DNA of 36,150 bases from PBB1 sp031380885 (GTDB taxonomy: Bacteria > Pseudomonadota > Gammaproteobacteria > Burkholderiales > Burkholderiaceae_C), in assembly GCA_031380885.1 (NCBI GenBank), contig JANMXL010000220.1, positions 1 to 36,150 on the forward strand, read 5' to 3'. Both the position numbers and the translations under genes were made by a program. Positions 15,300 to 23,148 of the stretch are shown here, one piece after another (position 1 is the first letter of the stretch; each line of letters starts with the position of its first letter). The notes below the pieces were generated by a model, which worked only from the letters and a program-made list of their open reading frames with translations, did no database searches and was not told where the DNA came from.

Positions 15300-16529
15300 T
15301 CAGGCGCGCGCGAAGCCCATCAGGTGGGCCATGTCCTTGAGGAAGATGCGCACATGCGCCATCGGCTTCTTGCGCGCCAGCTCCTTGTTCATGTACGACT
15401 CGAACGTGAGTTGTTGAACGTCCTTGTCTTCGCAGATCTTGACGAAGCTCTCGCGCCGCTTGTCCGTCGCGTACCAGAACCACTGCATGATGCCGAGCAC
15501 GCGGAACACCGTGCCGTGGGCCTTCATGAAGCGTTTGCGGGCGAGTTTCAGTGACTTGACGTCGCCAGTGCGCAGCAGCGCATCGACCGACTCGGCGGCC
15601 AGCCGCCCGCCGACCATGGCGTAGTAGATGCCCTCGCCCGATGCGGGCGCGACCACGCCGGCGGCATCGCCTGCAACCACCACATCGCGGCCGTTGTCCC
15701 AGCGTTTCAGTGGTTTCATCGGCAGTGGTGCCCCTTCACGCCGCAGCGTTTCAGCGCCACCCAGGCCCGCTTCTTCGCGCAACGTGCCCACGGCGCCACG
15801 CAGCGAGAAGCCCTTGTCGGCGCTGCCGGTGCCGATGCTCAGCGTGTCACCGTGTGGAAACACCCAGCCGTAAAAATCGGGCGAGACCGAACCTCGGTAA
15901 ATCACATCGCAGCGCGAGCCGTCATAACCTGCAGGCTTGACCTCGGGTGCGCGAATGATCTCGTGGTACGCGAACACATACTGAGTGTCTTTGGCACCAG
16001 GCACGGCCTGGCTGGCGACCTTGGAGCGCGCGCCGTCGGCGCCGATCACCGTCCGCGCGCGCACGCTGGTCGGGACGCCTTCGGTCAGTTCGCCCGGCTT
16101 GGCGCTGCGGCGCTCGCGGCCGTCACGGGCGGTGTAGTGGACGACGCTGACACCGTCGTCGTCGCGCGTCAGCTTGTCGAAGGTGCCACTGCGCCGCACT
16201 GCGCCGCTGGCCGCCGCGCGCTCGCGCAGCCATTCGTCGAACACATCGCGATCAACCATGCCGACGAACCCGTCTTCGATCGGGATGTCGACCCGCTTGT
16301 CCTTCGGCGAGATCATCCGCGCCGAGCGGGCCTTGGCGACCAGCAGTTCATCGGGGATCGCAAAGTCCTTGATCAGGCGCGGCGGGATCGCCCCACCGCA
16401 GGGCTTGATGCGCCCGACCCGGTCGAGCAGCAGCACCGACCGGCCCTGCCGCGCCAGGTCGTGGGCAGCCGTTGCACCTGCAGGGCCGCCACCGACGACG
16501 ACCACATCGAAAATTTCGGGCGTGCTCAT
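15300..16529 (-). CDS. bchP: Geranylgeranyl diphosphate/geranylgeranyl-bacteriochlorophyll reductase
   Basis: Reduces three double bonds of the geranylgeranyl tail to phytyl, the final step of bacteriochlorophyll a synthesis. The 409-aa flavoprotein has the FAD-binding GGGPAG loop at 13-18, the family signature KPCGGAIPPRL, and a second FAD motif around VVAGDAAGVVAPASGEGI. The start ATG 16529 has GAGG about 9 nt upstream; an open frame reaching 16874 is the 3' end of the preceding gene in another frame and is not used. It follows the PucC-family gene by 16 nt, downstream of bchG in one operon. Confidence 0.96.
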   Translation of the reverse strand: MSTPEIFDVVVVGGGPAGATAAHDLARQGRSVLLLDRVGRIKPCGGAIPPRLIKDFAIPDELLVAKARSARMISPKDKRVDIPIEDGFVGMVDRDVFDEWLRERAAASGAVRRSGTFDKLTRDDDGVSVVHYTARDGRERRSAKPGELTEGVPTSVRARTVIGADGARSKVASQAVPGAKDTQYVFAYHEIIRAPEVKPAGYDGSRCDVIYRGSVSPDFYGWVFPHGDTLSIGTGSADKGFSLRGAVGTLREEAGLGGAETLRREGAPLPMKPLKRWDNGRDVVVAGDAAGVVAPASGEGIYYAMVGGRLAAESVDALLRTGDVKSLKLARKRFMKAHGTVFRVLGIMQWFWYATDKRRESFVKICEDKDVQQLTFESYMNKELARKKPMAHVRIFLKDMAHLMGFARA

Positions 16530-16545
16530 GTCATACACCTCGCGT

Positions 16546-18021
16546 TCAACTCGACTTGATGAGGCCGACAGGGGCGTCACCGGCTTGGAGATCTCGAACC
16601 GACAAGCGCGGTGTCGAGACCAGGGTGGCACCGCGACGCGGTGCCACGTAAGGGGTGTCGCGAGCCGTCGGCACCGCCGAGGCAACTCCGACAGCGCGCA
16701 GCGCCAGCCAGGCGGCCAGCACAAACAGCACCGCCTCGAAGGCGAAGACAGCGGAATACGCCACGCCGGGCGCACCGAACCACCAGTGCGCCAGATCACT
16801 GGCACCGGTACCGGCAAGACCCCCGAGGCCGAACGCCACCGCCTGCGCGGCGCCCCACAGGCCCATGCGCACACCCTCGCGAGACTCGCGACCCTGGCTG
16901 GCCAGACTCATCATCGAGCCGATCGCGGCAATCGAGAACGCGCCGTTCGAGACGCCCATCAGAAACACCGTCGCTTTGAGAGGCCACACCCCGTTGCTGA
17001 GGCCAGCCATCACCAGACCGGCCAACGCGAGGGCCGAAGCCAGACAACCGCCGACCGTCCAGGCACGCAGTGATGCCCCGCGCCCGGCAGACGCACGGTC
17101 GGTTTCGACGCCACGCTCGGACAGTCGCGCCATCCAGCGACCCAGCACGCCGCTGCCAGCGACCGCGACCAGCACCATGCCCAGCAACACGCCGCTGTGC
17201 TGAACGCCGGACAGTTGTGTCGACTGGCCCGGCGTGTAGCCGAACACCGATCCGGAGAAGGGTTCGAGGATCAGGTCCTGCGAGCTGTAGGCCAGCATTG
17301 AGACGAAGACGAAGATCGTGAAGCGACGGGCCGTAGGTTCAGCCCACACCTGGGACAGCGCGACGCGAAAGCCAGGGGACGCGGGGGCTGCGGGGCTGGC
17401 AGACGCAGGCGATGCAGCGTCAGCGGTGCCTTCCAATCCGCGCAAGGCCAGCGTCGAGACCATGAAGGCCAACAGCGACACGGCGGCCGTCACCATCAGA
17501 AGGCGCTGCGGCGAATAGGGATCGAGCAGCTTGCCGGCCGTGCCAGCCGTCACCGCGAAACCGACGATCATCATCATCCAGACGATGGTGGCCGCGGCGG
17601 CTCGCCGCTCGGCCGGAACACGCTTGGCGAGCATCACGAGCAATGAAGTGCCGCAGGCGCTGACGCCCAGACCGATCAGCGCGAAACCGAACACCGCCAG
17701 CGCAATGCCCGCGGCGGGCTGCGTTGCCATCCACACCACCGCCAGCGCCGACGTCACCCCGCCGACGGCGAGCGACGCCATGCCGCCGATCAACCACGGT
17801 GTGCGACGCCCACCGACATCGGAGCCATGCCCCATCCGCGGCCGCACCACCTGAATCAGGTAGTGAAAGGCCACCAGGATGCCGGGCAGCAGGGCCGGCA
17901 GCGCCAGCTCAACCACCATGATGCGGTTCAGTGTCGAGGTGGTCAGCACCACCACCGCGCCCATGCAGGCCTGCACCAAGCCGAGCCGGGCAATGCCGAT
18001 CCAGCCGAACTGCCGGGTCAT
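16546..18021 (-). CDS. PucC/LhaA family BCH-type MFS protein (light-harvesting assembly or pigment carrier)
   Basis: A 491-aa membrane protein with about 12 hydrophobic segments, of the PUCC/bch2/orf428 family. It starts FGWIGIARLGLVQACMGAVV, then has NRIMVVELALPALLPG, a VVRPRMGHGSDVGGRRTPW loop after helix 2, and SSQDLILEPFSGSVFGYTPG in the second half. Relatives LhaA and PucC help assemble antenna complexes and may deliver bacteriochlorophyll; which antenna this one serves is not clear, and its place between bchG and bchP matches the family member next to pigment-esterification genes. ATG 18021 overlaps the bchG stop as ATGA. The central linker (about 210-232) is Ala/Pro/Ser-rich. Confidence 0.93.
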   Translation of the reverse strand: MTRQFGWIGIARLGLVQACMGAVVVLTTSTLNRIMVVELALPALLPGILVAFHYLIQVVRPRMGHGSDVGGRRTPWLIGGMASLAVGGVTSALAVVWMATQPAAGIALAVFGFALIGLGVSACGTSLLVMLAKRVPAERRAAAATIVWMMMIVGFAVTAGTAGKLLDPYSPQRLLMVTAAVSLLAFMVSTLALRGLEGTADAASPASASPAAPASPGFRVALSQVWAEPTARRFTIFVFVSMLAYSSQDLILEPFSGSVFGYTPGQSTQLSGVQHSGVLLGMVLVAVAGSGVLGRWMARLSERGVETDRASAGRGASLRAWTVGGCLASALALAGLVMAGLSNGVWPLKATVFLMGVSNGAFSIAAIGSMMSLASQGRESREGVRMGLWGAAQAVAFGLGGLAGTGASDLAHWWFGAPGVAYSAVFAFEAVLFVLAAWLALRAVGVASAVPTARDTPYVAPRRGATLVSTPRLSVRDLQAGDAPVGLIKSS

Positions 18022-18932
18022 GTCGCCGCCTGACCCAAGGTGCGCAATGCGAATGCGCTGACCATCATCCCCGCGACAAACAGGGGCACGCCAAATCCGC
18101 TGTAGAGCAGCGCGCGATCGATCGGCTTGTCGAGGAAATAGTCCATCAGCAGCGCTTGCAGCAGCATCAGTGCGCCCACCGTGATCGCATGCATTGGGGC
18201 GCCCCAGAAAATCAGCAGCAGCACGACGACGAACTGCGGCGCCAGCATGAACAGGCAGGCCGCACGCGCCGCGCCCTGCACGCCGAGCTGCACGGGCAGC
18301 GAGGCGATGCCCATGCGCTTGTCGCCTTCGACCGCCTTGAAATCGTTCAGCGTCATGATGCCGTGCGCGCCAGCGCTGTAGAGCGCAGCCAGCGCCAGCG
18401 TGCGGCCATCGGGCATCGCTCCGCCGGCCATCACGGCCGCACCGGTCACCCACGCGAGCCCTTCGTAGCACAGGCCGCACGCGGCATTGCCCCACCAGCC
18501 GTTTTGTTTCAGCCGCAGTGGTGGCGCGCTGTAGGCCCAGGCCAGCACCAGACCAGCCGCCCCCGCAGCAAAGCCCCAGGTACCGAGCGTGGTGGCGACG
18601 CCCAGCGAGAGCGCGGTCCAGGCGATGGCGATGTACAGCCCCCAGCGACCCGGCATGCGGCCCGAGGGAATCGGGCGGTGCGGCTCATTGATCGCATCGA
18701 CATGCCGATCGAACCAGTCGTTGACCGCCTGGCTGCTGGCACAGACCAGCGGGCCGGCCAGCAGCACGCCGGTGACGATCAGGAACCAGCGGCCCTCGGG
18801 CGACACGCCAGAGGCAATCACCCCGCAGCAGAACGCCCACATCGGCGGAAACCAGGTGATCGGCTTCAGCAGCTCCGCAACGACGGGCCAGGCAGGTACC
18901 GATGAGGGAACAGGCAGGGTACGGGACGACAT
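18018..18932 (-). CDS. bchG: Bacteriochlorophyll synthase (geranylgeranyl transferase)
   Basis: Esterifies bacteriochlorophyllide a with geranylgeranyl (or phytyl) diphosphate. This 304-aa UbiA-superfamily membrane protein has the diphosphate-binding motif NDWFDRHVD (71-79) followed by NEPHRPIPSG, the second Asp-rich region NDFKAVEGDKRMG, and about eight to nine hydrophobic helices. The start ATG 18932 fits the family N-terminus; an in-frame extension to 19019 crosses the divergent promoter and is rejected. It is the first gene of bchG-pucC-bchP-orf89, fired from the shared bchG/crtI promoter region. Confidence 0.97.
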   Translation of the reverse strand: MSSRTLPVPSSVPAWPVVAELLKPITWFPPMWAFCCGVIASGVSPEGRWFLIVTGVLLAGPLVCASSQAVNDWFDRHVDAINEPHRPIPSGRMPGRWGLYIAIAWTALSLGVATTLGTWGFAAGAAGLVLAWAYSAPPLRLKQNGWWGNAACGLCYEGLAWVTGAAVMAGGAMPDGRTLALAALYSAGAHGIMTLNDFKAVEGDKRMGIASLPVQLGVQGAARAACLFMLAPQFVVVLLLIFWGAPMHAITVGALMLLQALLMDYFLDKPIDRALLYSGFGVPLFVAGMMVSAFALRTLGQAAT

Positions 18933-18945
18933 GCCGATGATTTTG

Positions 18946-18980
18946 AGATTGACACTTGAGAGTGTCAATCTAAACTTACA
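18946..18980. promoter_or_regulatory. Divergent bchG/crtI promoter with an 11-bp inverted repeat and a PpsR box
   Basis: AGATTGACACT (18946-18956) is exactly inverted as AGTGTCAATCT (18961-18971) around TGAG. Each arm supplies a TTGACA -35. Rightward (crtI): TTGACA 18949-18954, spacer 16, TAAACT 18971-18976. Leftward (bchG): TTGACA 18968-18963, spacer 17, CAAAAT. On the plus strand TGTCAATCTAAACTTACA (18963-18980) fits the PpsR/CrtJ consensus TGT-N12-ACA and covers the crtI -10 and bchG -35. The mirror-image sequence lacks the final ACA. Confidence 0.8.
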
Positions 18981-19045
18981 CTTATTGCGGCTGTCGACGA
19001 TCGTGAAGACACTCGCCATGCAGTATCCCGAGGGTCACACGACCG

Positions 19046-20647
19046 ATGAAGTCCGGCACTTTCGTTGAACATGGTTATCCCGCCCCTGCCGATGCTGAAT
19101 CGGCAGGCCGTGCCGACGCAGCGCCCACCGCCCTGGTGATCGGCAGCGGCTTCGGCGGCCTGGCTGCCGCCATCCGACTGCGTGTTCGGGGCTATCAGGT
19201 CACGGTGTTGGAACAGCTCGATGCTGCCGGCGGCCGCGCCTATGTTCATCGACAAGACGGCTACACCTTCGACGCCGGGCCGACCATCATCACCGTGCCG
19301 TTCATGCTCGAAGAGCTGTGGGCGCTGTGCGGCCGCAAGATGTCCGACGATGTCGAGTTGCGCCCGCTGGATCCGTTCTATCGCATCCAGTTCGACGACG
19401 GCACGTACTTCGACTACAGCGGCGACCACACCGCGATGCGTGCCGAGGTCGCCCGCTTCAGCCCGGCGGATCTGGCCGGCTACGACTCGTTCATCGCCGA
19501 GTCCGACCGCTGCTACAAGCTGGGCTTCGAGGAACTCGCCACCGTGGCCTTCGACACCGTCGGCGACCTGCTGGCGGCCGTTCCGTCGATGATGAAGATG
19601 AAGGCCTGGCAGACGCTGTACTCGATGACGGCGCGGCATCTGCGCGACCCGAAGCTGCGCATCGTGTTCAGCTTCCATCCGCTGCTGATCGGCGGCAACC
19701 CGTTCGCCTGCACCTGCGTTTACAGCCTGATCACTGCGCTGGAGCGCAAGTTCGGCGTGCACTGGGCGATGGGCGGCACCGGTACTTTGGTTCAAGGCCT
19801 GGTCAGCCTGCTGGAAGGCAGCGGTGCGTGCTTGCGGCTGAACGCCGAGGTGCGGGAGATCACCTGCGTGCCGACACCGGGGGGACAGCCACGCGCCACC
19901 GGCGTCACGCTGGCCAGCGGCGAGCACCTGGCGGCCGACATCGTGGTGTCGAACGCCGACACCGCTTGGACCTACAAGCACCTTATTCGTCCGCAATTCC
20001 GGCGCCACTGGAGCGACCGCAAGATCGACAAGGGCCGCTACTCGATGAGCCTGTTCGTCTGGTACTTCGGCACCGATCGACAGTACCCTGATGTGCCGCA
20101 CCACATGATGGTGCTCGGCCCACGCTACCGCGAACTGCTCAACGACATCTTCAAGGCGCATGTGCTGGCCGAGGACTTCAGCCTCTACCTGCACCGCCCG
20201 ACGGCCTCCGACCCATCGATGGCGCCACCTGGCTGCGATGCGTTCTACGTGCTGGCACCGGTGCCGCACCTGGACAGCGGCACCGACTGGCAGGCCAAAG
20301 CAGAGCCTTACCGGCAGGCGATTGCCGACGCGCTCGATCGCAAGGTGATGCCGGGCTTCCAGAAGCACATCGCCACCTCGCGCATCACCACGCCGCAGGA
20401 CTTTCACGACCGACTGCTGTCCTTCAAGGGCGCGGCGTTCGGGCTGGAGCCGGTGCTGCTGCAAAGCGCCTGGTTTCGCCCACACAACCGCAGTGAAGAC
20501 ATCGCTGGCCTGTTCATGGTCGGCGCCAGCACGCACCCCGGCGCGGGTGTACCCGGCGTGTTGGCCTCGGCCAAGGCACTCGAATCGGTGGTGCCGACCG
20601 TCGCGTCATTCGCCCTGCCCGACCTCACGACCGCGGCCCCGGCCTGA
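19046..20647 (+). CDS. crtI: Phytoene desaturase
   Basis: FAD enzyme that desaturates phytoene to neurosporene and/or lycopene. It is 533 aa, with the dinucleotide-binding GSGFGGLAAA (33-42), the EQLDAAGGRA follow-on, and the C-terminal carotenoid-desaturase signature FMVGASTHPGAGVPGVLASAK. Rubrivivax CrtI is known to do three or four steps, giving both spheroidene and spirilloxanthin branches; the step number here cannot be read from sequence. The first 28 residues precede the FAD fold and are variable. The start ATG 19046 is the only good start near the family N-terminus. crtB follows after 32 nt. Confidence 0.97.
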   Translation: MKSGTFVEHGYPAPADAESAGRADAAPTALVIGSGFGGLAAAIRLRVRGYQVTVLEQLDAAGGRAYVHRQDGYTFDAGPTIITVPFMLEELWALCGRKMSDDVELRPLDPFYRIQFDDGTYFDYSGDHTAMRAEVARFSPADLAGYDSFIAESDRCYKLGFEELATVAFDTVGDLLAAVPSMMKMKAWQTLYSMTARHLRDPKLRIVFSFHPLLIGGNPFACTCVYSLITALERKFGVHWAMGGTGTLVQGLVSLLEGSGACLRLNAEVREITCVPTPGGQPRATGVTLASGEHLAADIVVSNADTAWTYKHLIRPQFRRHWSDRKIDKGRYSMSLFVWYFGTDRQYPDVPHHMMVLGPRYRELLNDIFKAHVLAEDFSLYLHRPTASDPSMAPPGCDAFYVLAPVPHLDSGTDWQAKAEPYRQAIADALDRKVMPGFQKHIATSRITTPQDFHDRLLSFKGAAFGLEPVLLQSAWFRPHNRSEDIAGLFMVGASTHPGAGVPGVLASAKALESVVPTVASFALPDLTTAAPA

Positions 20648-20679
20648 TCCGACTGAAGCACAAAACCACAAGGAGCCTC

Positions 20680-21903
20680 ATGCAGCCCCAACAAGCCTTG
20701 GCCGATCACTCAGTCGATGACCGGTCCGCCCCATCGCTCACCTTGGTTTCTGGCCACCGCGCGAGCGTCGACAGTCGGCACAGCATGGACCTGCACGACT
20801 GCGAATCGCTGATGCGCACCGGATCGAAGAGCTTCTTCGCCGCCTCGCTGGTGCTGCCCGGCCGGGTGCGGGCGCCGGCCACCGCGCTGTATGCCTTCTG
20901 CCGACTGGCCGACGACACGATCGACCTGGAAAGCCACCTGCATGGCGGGCCGATGGGGGCGCTGCATCACCTGCAACAGCGCCTGCAGCGCATCTACGAC
21001 GGCTGCCCGTCGCCGGTGCCGGCGGACCGGGCCTTGTCGGCCGTGGTGGCGCAGTTCAACATCCCGAAGGCGCTGCTCGATGCCTTGCTGGAGGGTTTCG
21101 AGTGGGACCTGCAATCGCGCGGTTACGACAGCATTGCGCAATTGCACGATTACGGCGCCCGCGTCGCAGGGACTGTCGGCTCGATGATGGCCATCATCAT
21201 GGGCGTGCGCAGCCCACAGGCACAGGCACGGGCCTGCGAGCTGGGCCTGGCGATGCAGCTGACCAACATTGCGCGCGATGTCGGCGAAGACGCCCGCAAC
21301 GGGCGCCTGTACCTGCCGCGCGACTGGATGCGCGAGGCCGGGATTGACCCCGATGCATGGCTGCGCGCACCGACCTTCAGCCCGGCGCTGGGCTCGGTGG
21401 TCGCGCGGCTGCTGGTCGAGGCCGACAACCTGTACGAACGTGCGGCGCAGGGCATTGGCGTGCTGCCACGCGATTGCCGGCCAGCAATTCAGGCGGCGCG
21501 CCTGGTCTATGCCGACATCGGCCGGGAGGTCGCGCGGGCGGGCTTTGATTCGGTGTCGCGCCGCGCGTGCGTGTCGTCGCAGCGCAAGCTCGGATTGATG
21601 GCGGTGGCCTTCGGTGCCGCGGCGATGTCACCGACGCGGCGCCACGCTGCAGACGGCACCGACCTGGTGCCGGTGCCGGCGATCCAGTACCTGGTCGATG
21701 TGGCGGCCACCTCACCAGTCGCCACGCCAACCGCACCGGCAGCCGCCACCGGTCGGGCATTCGAAATCCAGGCCCGCAAATCGAGATTCGACGAGCGCAT
21801 GTTGTGGACGATCGGCCTGTTCGAGCGCCTCGAAGAACGTCAACTCGCGAGCAATTCCTTCGCCGGTGCGGGGCGCCACCCGCCCTCGGTCTTCAGCGGC
21901 TGA
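20680..21903 (+). CDS. crtB: Phytoene synthase
   Basis: Condenses two geranylgeranyl diphosphates to phytoene. It is 407 aa, with aspartate-rich motif 1 at 78-82 (ADDTID), motif 2 at 200-204 (ARDVGED), then RLYLPRDW. The protein is longer than the usual 300-350 aa, by about 35 variable residues at the N-terminus and an Ala/Pro/Thr-rich stretch near 340-365 before a conserved-looking end. AAGGAG lies 8 nt before ATG 20680. Second gene of crtI-crtB; it converges on crtC. crtE, which makes its substrate, is not in the window. Confidence 0.96.
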   Translation: MQPQQALADHSVDDRSAPSLTLVSGHRASVDSRHSMDLHDCESLMRTGSKSFFAASLVLPGRVRAPATALYAFCRLADDTIDLESHLHGGPMGALHHLQQRLQRIYDGCPSPVPADRALSAVVAQFNIPKALLDALLEGFEWDLQSRGYDSIAQLHDYGARVAGTVGSMMAIIMGVRSPQAQARACELGLAMQLTNIARDVGEDARNGRLYLPRDWMREAGIDPDAWLRAPTFSPALGSVVARLLVEADNLYERAAQGIGVLPRDCRPAIQAARLVYADIGREVARAGFDSVSRRACVSSQRKLGLMAVAFGAAAMSPTRRHAADGTDLVPVPAIQYLVDVAATSPVATPTAPAAATGRAFEIQARKSRFDERMLWTIGLFERLEERQLASNSFAGAGRHPPSVFSG

Positions 21904-21911
21904 CGCATCGG

Positions 21912-21948
21912 CCGCGTGCGCTGAAGCGCTTCGTCAGCGCACCCGCGG
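21912..21948. terminator. Bidirectional hairpin between crtB and crtC
   Basis: A long stem between convergent genes. GTGCGCTGA (21916-21924) pairs with TCAGCGCAC (21934-21942) around a 9-nt loop, and an outer CCGCG/CGCGG (21912-21916, 21944-21948) can extend it. The crtC stop codon is part of the stem. There is no T-tract, but the stem is symmetric enough to end both transcripts. Confidence 0.6.
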
Positions 21949-23148
21949 CATGCGCCACGGCAGCATCAGCTGCACGGCGGTGGACACCAGACGCGGCACG
22001 TTCAGTGTCTCGTGCACCGAGGCCACCGTCTCGCCGAGCAGCCCCGACGACAGCACCGAACGCACATAAAACGGCGTGTCCTCCAGCGTCTGCGTGACGA
22101 CTGCGGGCTGATGCGCCTCGGTGCGCATCGTGCGGCCGATGCGCCAGGCGGTGCGCGGCAGCGGCTGGCGCTCGGGCGGGGTGAAATGTTCGAACTCTCC
22201 CGAGGGCTGGAAGCGCACCGCGATCACCCGGTCGCCGCCCTGCTTCTGGCGCACGTCGTAGATCACGCCGGTGCTGCCGTCCTTCAGCGGCGCACGCGAC
22301 CAGTCCCATTCGGTGAACGGCCGGTCGATCGGCTCATCACCTTCGTTCGAGTCGAGGTAGGCGTGGCCTGACCACTTCATCGACGGAGCATCGAATTCGA
22401 CCTCGACCCGTGAGCATGGCGCGATCGGCCCCCAGCGGTGCAAGCCACCATCGTCGAGCGACGCCACGAAACCGCACAGGCCCCTCGGATAGACACGCAC
22501 CTGGCCGCGCACGCGCTTCGGGATCGGCACGGTGATCTCGTCGATGTCGATCGCCAGGCACTGGCCGTTCCAGTGCAGCTGACTCGGCCCGACGGCGAAC
22601 TGGCTGGCATCACGCGTCATGCTGGCGCGGCTGCGCTCGGTCATCGTCCAGCGCTTGCCGGCCTTGCCGTAGAGCGCCACGTTGATCGAGCAGTGGTTCT
22701 CGGGATCGGCCGCGCCGCTGCGGCGGGCCCAGGCGTAATAAGGCGAAAAGACGCTGCCCACGAAGGCGATGATGCTCAGCGCGTGGTGCCCGTCGTCGCT
22801 GACCGCGTCGACATACCACCAGAGATAGCCATCGGGCGGGACCGGCTGGTCGAATCGAGGTGCGCCAGCAGCGTCTCGGCCGCCAGCCGCCCGGACATCG
22901 CCGCCATTGGCACGCCCGGCCCCGGGTGCACGCTGCCCCCCGCCAGGTACAGCCCCGGCAGCCGGCTCGCCGCCGCCGGCCGCTGAAACACCCCCATCCA
23001 ACCGTTCGCTGCCTGACCGTACAGCGCCCCGCCCGTCGCCGGGAACAGGCGATGGAAATCGCCGGGCGTCGTCAGCACCGTGTTGTGCACCTGCCGGTCT
23101 ATCTTCAGTCCGCTGCGCTGCATCAGTGCAAAGTGGGTCCGCTCGCAT
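21934..23148 (-). CDS. crtC: Acyclic carotenoid 1,2-hydratase (hydroxyneurosporene synthase), start uncertain
   Basis: Adds water to the psi end group of neurosporene- or lycopene-type carotenoids. The conserved part runs from 22860 (PRFDQPVPPDGYLWWYVDAV, then SPYYAWARR, RWTMTERSRAS, IPKRVRGQVRVYP, HAYLDSNEGDEP) to the end. Between 22860 and 23001 the frame has no ATG, GTG, TTG, CTG or ATN codon. The choices are TTG 23001 without a ribosome site, or ATG 23148, which has GGAG 8 nt upstream and gives 404 aa. Either overlaps crtD (to 22776) by 226-373 nt in the -1 frame. The extra N-terminus would be Ala/Gly/Arg-rich and overprinted on crtD. A lost start codon is the other explanation. Function is secure, the start is not. 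Confidence 0.85.
   Translation of the reverse strand: MRADPLCTDAAQRTEDRPAGAQHGADDARRFPSPVPGDGRGAVRSGSERLDGGVSAAGGGEPAAGAVPGGGQRAPGAGRANGGDVRAAGGRDAAGAPRFDQPVPPDGYLWWYVDAVSDDGHHALSIIAFVGSVFSPYYAWARRSGAADPENHCSINVALYGKAGKRWTMTERSRASMTRDASQFAVGPSQLHWNGQCLAIDIDEITVPIPKRVRGQVRVYPRGLCGFVASLDDGGLHRWGPIAPCSRVEVEFDAPSMKWSGHAYLDSNEGDEPIDRPFTEWDWSRAPLKDGSTGVIYDVRQKQGGDRVIAVRFQPSGEFEHFTPPERQPLPRTAWRIGRTMRTEAHQPAVVTQTLEDTPFYVRSVLSSGLLGETVASVHETLNVPRLVSTAVQLMLPWRMPRVR

Noticed and set aside
16530..16874. N-terminal extension of bchP to 524 aa
   Set aside because: Covers the 3' end of the PucC-family gene; the FAD motif lies at the normal distance from ATG 16529.
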